The notes under the pieces: generated by a model | What the model was told of the DNA's origin: nothing | The model's input: only the letters and a program-made list of their open reading frames with translations | The model's database searches: none | Shown here: positions 1-7,644 of the stretch, piece by piece | Position numbering within the stretch: position 1 is the stretch's first letter | Layout of the letters: every line of letters starts with the position of its first letter | Made by a program: the position numbers and the translations under genes | Assembly (NCBI GenBank): GCA_004332195.1 | Contig: SJBG01000003.1 | Span: 108,840 to 172,839 of the forward strand | From: Desulfobulbaceae bacterium | Lineage (GTDB): Bacteria > Desulfobacterota > Desulfobulbia > Desulfobulbales > Desulfurivibrionaceae | Reading direction: 5' to 3' | DNA length: 64,000 bases

Positions 1-341
1 CTGACGGCCCCAAACAATCCGGCGGTGGCCAAGGCGTCGTCTTTTTTAATTCCCGGTAGTCGAGCGAGGGTCTGAGAACCAAAAAAAACAATTCCCATGC
101 CGATAATTACACAAGCAAGAGCCGGAAGTACCATTAACACCAACTCTGCCTCCCGGATGGCAAGGCCCGCGCTCAGGCCAATCTTCATCAAGAGCATAAA
201 CACACAGAATTGATAAATCGAATCTGGAACTCGGAATTTGCTTCCCGCGGCAGCCAGCGCCGCCCCGGCAAACAAGAAACCCAAGACCGGCGAGGTTAAC
301 TGCCTGATAACCCTCTCTAAAAGTTCAAGTAAAAACTCCAT
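1..341 (-). CDS. SbtA-like sodium-dependent bicarbonate transporter family permease, N-terminal part (runs off window edge)
   Basis: Manual minus-strand translation from ATG at 341: MEFLLELLERVIRQLTSPVLGFLFAGAALAAAGSKFRIPDSIYQFCVFMLLMKIGLSAGLAIREAELVLMVLPALACVIIGMGIVFFGSQTLARLPGIKKDDALATAGLFGAV; resembles the SbtA N-terminus (LQSPTLGFL, IPDAVYKFIVFMLLMKVGLSGG, DAIATGGLFGAVS). Absent from ORF track because partial. Confidence 0.75.
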   Translation of the reverse strand, partial: MEFLLELLERVIRQLTSPVLGFLFAGAALAAAGSKFRVPDSIYQFCVFMLLMKIGLSAGLAIREAELVLMVLPALACVIIGMGIVFFGSQTLARLPGIKKDDALATAGLFGAV

Positions 342-715
342 CTGATCCTCCTTTTTCTATCGTTTTTGTTTTGATTCTACGCCTATTATCGCCCGACAAC
401 TATGGCGCCCGGTAATTGATCGATGTGAACCTTACTAAGCACGGTAAAGCAGTTCAAGTGATTTTCTGAACTTTGTTGGAAGCAAACAAGCCGTCCTAAG
501 TTTAGCGATGATTTTATCTGGATTTTTGGGTTTGTTTTTGGGTTTGTTTTTGAGTAGGATAACGGACTTATGCAACCTAAAAACAAACCCAAAAACATTG
601 TCTGGCTCGGCCTGATTGGAATATCCGTTAACAATACCGCGATGTTCAGGCGCAAACGAGCGTTTTTGTTCGAACGTGAGTCGTGCTGAAAAATAAAAAG
701 CGGAAGGAGAAAAAT

Positions 716-1417
716 ATGCGACAGGTTATCGTCTTAGCCACCCGCAATCAGGGGAAGGTCAAGGAGCTGCAAGAAATGCTGGCGGATTTTCCGGTAGATA
801 TTCGTTCGCTGACCGATTTCGGACCACTGCCCGAAGTGATGGAGGACGGACTAACCTTTGATGACAATGCCTATAAAAAGGCCCTTTTCACCGCCAAAGC
901 CCTGGGGCTGCCAGCCTTGGCCGATGATTCCGGGCTGATGGTGGAAACCCTGGGTGGCGCTCCGGGGGTTCATTCGGCCCGTTATGCCGCGGATGCGGGG
1001 GTTGGGGAAGTGGGCGATGATAGCGCCAATATCGCTAGACTGCTTAAAGAAATGACGGGCGAAAGTAATCGCCGGGCCGCCTTTGTCTGTGTCTTGTCTT
1101 TGGCCGTGCCCTCTGGCCCGGCCCTGACCTATGAGGGACGCTGCCAAGGGGAGATCACCCATAAACCCAGGGGCAACCAGGGTTTTGGTTACGACCCGGT
1201 GATGTTTTACCCGCCGCTGGGCAAAACTTTTGCCGAGATGGATTCAGTGGAAAAAAACCTGGTCAGTCATCGGGGGGTGGCGATAACCCAACTCCGGGAG
1301 GAGTTTGCCAAAGTTCTCAAATGGTTGGAACAGCGCCTGGTCGAAGACAAAAATCCCAAACCCGACCACCGGGACTTTGCCCATAATGACTGGTCAAAAG
1401 AGGTGATGATTAAATGA
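716..1417 (+). CDS. rdgB: XTP/dITP diphosphatase (RdgB/HAM1 family)
   Basis: VLATRNQGKVKELQEML, ADDSGLMVETLGGAPGVHSARYA, GFGYDPVMFYPPLGKTFAEM, SHRG motifs; ATG at 716 after GGAG-like RBS. Confidence 0.93.
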   Translation: MRQVIVLATRNQGKVKELQEMLADFPVDIRSLTDFGPLPEVMEDGLTFDDNAYKKALFTAKALGLPALADDSGLMVETLGGAPGVHSARYAADAGVGEVGDDSANIARLLKEMTGESNRRAAFVCVLSLAVPSGPALTYEGRCQGEITHKPRGNQGFGYDPVMFYPPLGKTFAEMDSVEKNLVSHRGVAITQLREEFAKVLKWLEQRLVEDKNPKPDHRDFAHNDWSKEVMIK

Positions 1418-3162
1418 TCACCCTGCTTGACTACGGGGCGGGCAATGTCCGCAGTATCCGTAACGCTATTTGCAAATCGGGCTTTGAGGTTCGGGAGGTG
1501 ATTAAACCAGCCGATATCCTCCGGGCCGAAAAACTAATTTTTCCCGGGGTGGGCAACTTTGGCCGTGCGATGGCAAACTTGCGTCGTCTGGGTTTTCTCG
1601 AACCACTACGGGAATACCTGGCGGCCAACCGCCCCTATCTTGGCATTTGCCTGGGACTACAGGCCCTTTTTGAGGGTAGTGAGGAATCACCGGGAGTGGC
1701 GGGGCTGGGTCTGATCAAGGGCCGGATCGAACGCTTCCGGGCGCCGGGGCTGAGTGTGCCCCAGATTGGCTGGAATGGGATTGCCATCCGTAAACCGTCG
1801 ACCCTTTTTGCCGGTTATCAAGGAGAAAAACTTTATTTTGTCCATTCTTACCGGGCTACGGCTACGGCGGCCAACCGCGATTGGGTGTTGGGCGAAACCA
1901 CTTACGGTTCCGATTTTATCAGCGCCGTGCAAAATGGCGCGGTGGTGGCCTGTCAGTTCCATCCGGAAAAAAGCGGCCAGGCCGGGCTGGCGATTATGGG
2001 TAATTTTTTAAGGACCGAGGGGGGTGCGCCGGTGGCCGTCAGACCGAAATTGGCGGTCCCGCCGGTTTCGGTTGCCGCCAGGACGATGAGATTGGGTGCG
2101 TCGGTGATCTCCAGGCCGGAATCGGCAGTTCAGGCCGCCGTTGTCGAACCGGTTGCCTCCGGGCCTCTTGCGATTATTGCGGTTGGCAACGAAACCGGCT
2201 TTCCCCCCGCCCAAACCCGACTGGCCAAGCGCGTCATTGCTTGCCTTGATGTTCGCAGCAACGACCAGGGTGATCTGGTGGTGACCAAGGGCGACCAATA
2301 CGAGGTCCGGGAGCGCGGGGGGGCGGTTCGTAACCTGGGCAAACCGGTGGAACTGGCCGCCCGCTATTTCCGGGAAGGGGCCGATGAGATTGTCTTTCTC
2401 AACATCACCGCCTTTCGCGATTGCCCCTTGGATGATCAACCGATGCTGGAGGTTTTGGAACGGGCCTCAGAGCAGGTCTTTGTGCCCCTGACTATCGGGG
2501 GGGGGATTCGCGAATTTACCGATTCCGCCGGGCGCAGCTATTCGGCCCTTGATGTCGCCGCTCGCTATTTCCGGGCCGGAGCCGATAAAATTTCCATTGG
2601 CAGCGACGCGGTGGCGGCGGTGGAGCATTACCTCATCTCCGGCCGCAAAAAGGACGGCAGCAGCTCCATCGAACAAATCGCTGGTATCTACGGCAATCAG
2701 GCGGTGGTGATTTCCATCGATCCTCGCCGGGTTTATGTCAAAAGCCCGGATGATGTCCGCCACCGGGTAATTCCCACCGCTTTTCCCGGGCCAAGCGGAG
2801 AACAGTACTGCTGGTATCAGTGTACGATCAACGGAGGGCGCGCAGGTCGTGATCTGGATGCCGTCACCTTGGCTCAGGTCGGTGAAGAGCTGGGCGCCGG
2901 AGAAATTCTGCTTAACTGTATAGATCGGGACGGCACCAACGTCGGTTTCGACCTGGAGTTGATCAAAATGGTCAAGGAGGCCGTAACCATTCCGGTGATC
3001 GCCTCCAGTGGCGCTGGATGCCCCGAGCATTTCGCCGAAGTTTTTGCCGTCTCTGGAACTGAAGCCGCCCTGGGCGCCGGCATTTTTCACCGCCGGGAGG
3101 TGGAGATATCCACGGTTAAGAAATATCTCCGCACACACGGAACTGAAATCCGCGACGGATAA
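1414..3162 (+). CDS. hisHF: Bifunctional imidazole glycerol phosphate synthase, HisH glutaminase fused to HisF cyclase
   Basis: N-terminal GATase (DYGAGN, PGVGNFGRAM, GICLGLQALFEGS, CQFHPEKSG) followed by a linker and HisF (RLAKRVIACLDV, PLTIGGGIRE, ADKISIGSDAV, DRDGTNVGFDLELIK, VIASSGAG) in one 582-aa ORF; overlaps rdgB stop (ATGA). Confidence 0.93.
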   Translation: MITLLDYGAGNVRSIRNAICKSGFEVREVIKPADILRAEKLIFPGVGNFGRAMANLRRLGFLEPLREYLAANRPYLGICLGLQALFEGSEESPGVAGLGLIKGRIERFRAPGLSVPQIGWNGIAIRKPSTLFAGYQGEKLYFVHSYRATATAANRDWVLGETTYGSDFISAVQNGAVVACQFHPEKSGQAGLAIMGNFLRTEGGAPVAVRPKLAVPPVSVAARTMRLGASVISRPESAVQAAVVEPVASGPLAIIAVGNETGFPPAQTRLAKRVIACLDVRSNDQGDLVVTKGDQYEVRERGGAVRNLGKPVELAARYFREGADEIVFLNITAFRDCPLDDQPMLEVLERASEQVFVPLTIGGGIREFTDSAGRSYSALDVAARYFRAGADKISIGSDAVAAVEHYLISGRKKDGSSSIEQIAGIYGNQAVVISIDPRRVYVKSPDDVRHRVIPTAFPGPSGEQYCWYQCTINGGRAGRDLDAVTLAQVGEELGAGEILLNCIDRDGTNVGFDLELIKMVKEAVTIPVIASSGAGCPEHFAEVFAVSGTEAALGAGIFHRREVEISTVKKYLRTHGTEIRDG

Positions 3163-3167
3163 AGGGC

Positions 3168-3250
3168 CCCGCAGGCATATGGTTGATATTCCGAGGATAA
3201 TTTTTTGAGCATAACGCACAAATCGGGCGAAAGAGCAATTTTTCAAGGTG
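3168..3250 (+). repeat. MITE-like repeat family 1, copy A (truncated at one end)
   Basis: GCAGGCATATGGTTGATATTCCGAGGATAATTTTTTGAGCATAACGCACAAATCGGGCGAAAGAGCAATTTTTCAAGGTG shared with copies B-F. Confidence 0.9.
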
Positions 3251-3479
3251 GGCCTGCAAGTAGTTACGGTGATCCTTGCAGCGCCCTTTAAAGTGACCGC
3301 CGCCGCGATTTAGAAAAATTTTGACAATTCGGCAATTTTGAGTTAAGAAACCCCGTTGATGGTAAAGATGATTTAGTGGGTATCGATTGACGCGCAGCCC
3401 AGGACGTTTAATCAGGATGTCTAATTCCAGGCGGTCAATATTTAACTCCAGACGATCGATGAAAGGGTGGTGAAAGTTA

Positions 3480-3674
3480 ATGATCGAGGTTGAAGTCAGA
3501 GGTGACGTTGAACACGCTCTCCGGATTCTCAAGAAGAAGCTCCAGCTTGACGGGATGAAGAAGGAGATGAAAAGACGAGAATTTTATGAAAAACCCAGCG
3601 CCAAACGTCGGCGTAAAACGGCGGAATCGCATCGTAAGCAGCGCAAGCTGATGTTCAGAAAGGAGCGGGATTAA
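3480..3674 (+). CDS. rpsU: 30S ribosomal protein bS21
   Basis: 64-aa basic protein MIEVEVRGDVEHALRILKKKLQLDGMKKEMKRREFYEKPSAKRRRKTAESHRKQRKLMFRKERD. Confidence 0.9.
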   Translation: MIEVEVRGDVEHALRILKKKLQLDGMKKEMKRREFYEKPSAKRRRKTAESHRKQRKLMFRKERD

Positions 3675-3701
3675 GTTCTCCGTGTTAAGGGCCTGATTGT
3701 C

Positions 3702-4922
3702 GTGTCTGCTTTTCGCTATCCACGCCCCGGCGATCAGGTTCGCGGTAAACGCCCCCGTGATCCGATCTTCAATCTGGTTGCCGGGGCTTTTCCTTTTGTT
3801 ACCCCCTTGCTGGATTTCTTCCTGCAGTATCTGGCCGCTGAACGCCGCCTGGCAACCAACACTCTGGATGCCTACCAGACCGACCTGCTCTCTTTTTTTG
3901 CCTTTCTTGTCCGCAGTTCTTCAAGTTCTGCCCGTAAATCACGGGCTGGACCAGCATCCAAAATCCCCGATATCCCCCAAATTTCCAAAATTCCTGAAGT
4001 CCCCAATGCCCCCAAGGTCTTCAATGTTCCCGGTGTCCACGACGTCCAGAATGTCCACGACGTCCAGAATGTCCACGTGGACACCGGGAACACCTTGGAC
4101 ATTGTGGACACCGGGGACATCGATACCAGCAACATCAGCAACATCAACAATATCAACGACATCGGGCCCGAACATCTGCGGGCCTACCTTGCCGCATCTC
4201 ACCGCGAGGGCATCAGTTCGCGTAGCACTGCCCGTCGAATCTCAACGTTGCGCGCATTTTTCCGTTTTCTTGAAGGCGAGCAATTGCTCAAGCACAACCC
4301 TGCCGCCTTGCTCGATCTGCCCAAGCCCGGTCATGCCCTGCCCAAGGTTTTAAGTGTTGCCGAAGTCGAGCTGCTGCTAACCCCACCAGCCCACCAGGGT
4401 CGCCAGGGCCAACAAGCCCCCCTGGCCCTGCGCAATCATGCGATGCTGCACCTGCTTTACGCCACGGGAATGCGGGTTTCTGAGCTGGTCAAACTGCCGG
4501 TGGCTGCGGTTAACCAGGCCGGTCATTTGCGAATATTAGGCAAAGGAACCAAAGAGCGTCTGGTACCCTTTGGTGAGGCTGCTCGCCAGACCATGGCCCT
4601 CTACATCACGCAGAGCCGCCCCCGGCTGCTCAAGCGGCGACGCAGCGATTTTCTCTTTGTCACCAGCCGGGGCACCGCCATGACCCGTCTACGTTTCTGG
4701 CAGATCGTTCGGGCTTCAGCCCAGAGTTGCGGCATCAAACAAGAGATCAGCCCCCATGTTCTGCGTCACTCCTTTGCCACCCATCTGCTGGAACACGGGG
4801 CCGACCTGCGATCCGTCCAACTCATGCTGGGCCATACCGATATTGCCACCACCCAGATCTACACTCATGTCGATGGCGCCCGCCTCAAAATGGTGCACCG
4901 CAAATTTCATCCCCGTGGTTGA
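3702..4922 (+). CDS. Tyrosine recombinase XerC/XerD with a long low-complexity insert in the N-terminal core-binding domain
   Basis: Catalytic motifs ATGMRVSEL, GKGTKERLVPF, HVLRHSFATHLLEHGADLRSVQLMLGHTDIATTQIYTHV; GTG start. Confidence 0.9.
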   Translation: MSAFRYPRPGDQVRGKRPRDPIFNLVAGAFPFVTPLLDFFLQYLAAERRLATNTLDAYQTDLLSFFAFLVRSSSSSARKSRAGPASKIPDIPQISKIPEVPNAPKVFNVPGVHDVQNVHDVQNVHVDTGNTLDIVDTGDIDTSNISNINNINDIGPEHLRAYLAASHREGISSRSTARRISTLRAFFRFLEGEQLLKHNPAALLDLPKPGHALPKVLSVAEVELLLTPPAHQGRQGQQAPLALRNHAMLHLLYATGMRVSELVKLPVAAVNQAGHLRILGKGTKERLVPFGEAARQTMALYITQSRPRLLKRRRSDFLFVTSRGTAMTRLRFWQIVRASAQSCGIKQEISPHVLRHSFATHLLEHGADLRSVQLMLGHTDIATTQIYTHVDGARLKMVHRKFHPRG

Positions 4923-4971
4923 TTATCAGCGCTTAATTGCAAAATCAAAGGTGAGCCGGTAGAGTGGCGTT

Positions 4972-7644
4972 ATGGACCTGATCACCACCCATATCAACGC
5001 CGATTTCGATGCTTTGGCCTCGATGGTGGCGGCCAAAAAGCTCTACCCCGAGGCCGTGCTGGCCTTTGCCGGGGCCCAGGAAAAAAATCTGCGCGATTTT
5101 TTCAGCCAGTCAGTGGATTTTCTTTATAACTTTCAGCGGCTCAAGAACATTCCTTTCGCCAAAATCAGGCGACTGATTCTGGTGGATAACCGTCAACCCG
5201 CCCGTCTGGGTCCCGTTGTTGCGTGCCTGGATAATCCCGGCCTGGAAATCCATATTTACGATCACCATCCCGCTGCTCCCGGCGATTTACGGGGCAAGGT
5301 TGAGCATATCCGACCATTGGGGGCCACCGTCAGCATCTTGGTCGATCTGCTTAAGTGCCGCAAGCTGGTGATCAGCCCGGAAGAGGCCACCTTGATGGCC
5401 ATGGGGCTTTACGAAGATACCGGCTCTTTTCACTTCGACACCACCACCCCTGAGGACCTGCAAGCCGCCGCCTGGCTGCTGGCCAACGGAGCTAATCTCC
5501 ATGCCGTCACCCAGTTTATCGCGCAAGAACTGACCAGCGCCGAGGTTACCCTGCTGGGCGAACTGATCCGTTCCGCCACCACCTACACCATCCAGGGGGT
5601 GGATATCACCATCGCCAAGCTGGGAATTGACAACTATTTCGACGGCTTTGCCGTGGTGGTCCGCCGCTTCATGGTGATGGAAAACCTTAATAATCTTTTT
5701 GCCCTGGCCCGGATGGGCCCGCGCACCTACCTCATCGCCCGCAGCCGAATTCCCGAGATCAACGCCGGCCAGGTGGCCCAACAATTCGGGGGCGGGGGCC
5801 ACGCCTCGGCCGCCTCGGCCACGATCAAGGAGCTAACCCTATTTGAGGCCGAGGAAAAACTCCTTCAAGTGCTTCATCAGCAGGTCCGGCCCCTGCGCCG
5901 GGCCGGCAAATTGATGAGCGCGCCCGTGATCAGCGCCCGACCCGAAATCAGCATCCGCCAGGCCGATGAACTGCTCAGTCGTTACAATATCACGGTGCTG
6001 CCGCTGGTGGACGAACAGCGGCGGGTTGTCGGCCTGATCTCCCGGCGGGTGACGGGCAAGGCCATTCAGTTGGGTCTTGAAGCCCAACCGGTCAGCGACT
6101 ACATGAGCACCGATTTTGCCACCCTGACCACTATGGCTGACCTGGGCGCGATTCAGGAGTTAATTATCGAGCATCGCCAAAGAATTATCCCGGTGGTGGA
6201 TGAGGGTGAGGGCGAGCTGCTGGGGGTGATCACTCGCACCGATCTTTTGAATCTGCTGGTCAACGACCCTTCCCGTTTGCCGCGCAATCTCCATGACGAA
6301 CAACTGCCTTCCAGCGAACGGCAGCGCAATCTGCAAAACCTGATGGTGGAACGGTTGGGCCGCAGAATTATGGTCCTGCTCCGCATTATCGGCGAGGTGG
6401 CCCAAGCCCGTAATTATCAAGCATTTGTGGTGGGAGGTTTGGTCCGTGACCTGCTTTTGCATGAGAGGAATCTTGATATCGACGTGGTTATCGAGGGTGA
6501 CGGGGTCCTGTTTGCCAAGGATCTGGCCGTCCGCCTCGACGGTCAAGCCCGGATTCATCGCAAATTCAAAACCGCGATGGTCAAATTGCCCGACGGATTC
6601 AAGGTGGATGTGGCCACCGCTCGCCTGGAGTATTACGATTACCCTGCGGCCATGCCCACCATCGAGCTTTCATCCCTTAAGCTCGATCTTTATCGCCGTG
6701 ATTTTACGATCAATGCCATGGCCATCCACCTCAACCCCGAAACCTTTGGCACCCTGGTGGATTTCTTTAACAGTCAAAATGATCTTAAAGACAAAAAAAT
6801 CCAGGTATTGCACAATCTGAGCTTTGTTGAAGACCCCACCCGGATCTTGCGCGCCATCCGTTTCGAGCAGCGGATGGGTTTTGCCATCGGTCTCCATACC
6901 GAACGCTTGCTCAAGAGTGCGGTGCGGATGAATTTCTTTGACCGTTTTTGTGGTTATCGCTTTTTTGAGGAATTAAAGCTGATATTAAGCGAGAGAAACC
7001 CCCTGCCCGCCATTCATCGCCTGGCCGCCCTCGGGCTCCTACCTTTTATCGATCCCCGACTGCGCTTAGAGTCGCGGCTGGCTGAAATTCTCCACGATGC
7101 CCAAGCCGCCCTGGCCTGGTACCGGTTACTTTATCTGGATCGGCCCTGTTATTGCTGGCTGGTATATCTCCTGGCCCTGACCACTAACCTCAAAGCTGAG
7201 GAATTGCAAACCTTTTGCGCCCGTTTTGCATTGCCGGCTCGGATGCAAGAGATGTTGCTTCGAGAAAAAAGAGTGGCTCAGCAAGCGGCCAGGGCCCTGC
7301 GCCGGCATGTCCCGACCAGCAACAGCGGGATTTATCACCTGCTCTCCGGCCTGGGCCCTGAGGGGCTGCTTTACCTGTTGACGATTACCCGAAAAGAGGT
7401 GGCCAAAAAATCGATTTCTTTATACGTCACCGACTTGAGTTTGATTCGGCCTTTGATCAGCGGCCATGATCTTAAAACCGCGGGGTATCAGCCGGGGCCG
7501 CTCTTTCGGAAGATTTTCGACCAGGTGCTTGATGCCCGCTTAGATGGCCTGGTAAAAACCCGGGAGGAGGAGCTGGCTTTGGTCCGCCAACATTTTCCCT
7601 GCATCCGGAATCGCCACGGAACCGTCAGCGGAACCCTCAACTGA
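4972..7644 (+). CDS. DHH phosphoesterase - CBS pair - tRNA nucleotidyltransferase (A-adding/CCA-type) fusion
   Basis: DHH motif (YDHHPA), GGGGHASAAS, two CBS domains, then AFVVGGLVRDLLL, DIDVVIEGDG, RRDFTINAMAI, EDPTRILRAIRF. Confidence 0.92.
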   Translation: MDLITTHINADFDALASMVAAKKLYPEAVLAFAGAQEKNLRDFFSQSVDFLYNFQRLKNIPFAKIRRLILVDNRQPARLGPVVACLDNPGLEIHIYDHHPAAPGDLRGKVEHIRPLGATVSILVDLLKCRKLVISPEEATLMAMGLYEDTGSFHFDTTTPEDLQAAAWLLANGANLHAVTQFIAQELTSAEVTLLGELIRSATTYTIQGVDITIAKLGIDNYFDGFAVVVRRFMVMENLNNLFALARMGPRTYLIARSRIPEINAGQVAQQFGGGGHASAASATIKELTLFEAEEKLLQVLHQQVRPLRRAGKLMSAPVISARPEISIRQADELLSRYNITVLPLVDEQRRVVGLISRRVTGKAIQLGLEAQPVSDYMSTDFATLTTMADLGAIQELIIEHRQRIIPVVDEGEGELLGVITRTDLLNLLVNDPSRLPRNLHDEQLPSSERQRNLQNLMVERLGRRIMVLLRIIGEVAQARNYQAFVVGGLVRDLLLHERNLDIDVVIEGDGVLFAKDLAVRLDGQARIHRKFKTAMVKLPDGFKVDVATARLEYYDYPAAMPTIELSSLKLDLYRRDFTINAMAIHLNPETFGTLVDFFNSQNDLKDKKIQVLHNLSFVEDPTRILRAIRFEQRMGFAIGLHTERLLKSAVRMNFFDRFCGYRFFEELKLILSERNPLPAIHRLAALGLLPFIDPRLRLESRLAEILHDAQAALAWYRLLYLDRPCYCWLVYLLALTTNLKAEELQTFCARFALPARMQEMLLREKRVAQQAARALRRHVPTSNSGIYHLLSGLGPEGLLYLLTITRKEVAKKSISLYVTDLSLIRPLISGHDLKTAGYQPGPLFRKIFDQVLDARLDGLVKTREEELALVRQHFPCIRNRHGTVSGTLN

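Noticed and set aside
386-655. Minus-strand 89-aa ORF
   Set aside because: Composition driven by the A/T-rich inverted repeat; no recognisable domain.
2467-3246. 259-aa minus-strand ORF
   Set aside because: Antisense to hisHF; its start lies in repeat copy A (MKNCSFARFVRYAQKIILGISTIC).
3116-3532. 138-aa minus-strand ORF
   Set aside because: Runs through repeat copy A and antisense to rpsU; no recognisable family.
4021-4091. Possible CRISPR-like direct repeats
   Set aside because: Only two 18-nt units without spacers and inside a coding frame.
3872-4202. Minus-strand ORFs with WTFWTSWTFWTSWTPGT and DVADVAGIDVPGVHNVQGVPGV repeats
   Set aside because: Antisense readings of the XerC/D low-complexity insert.
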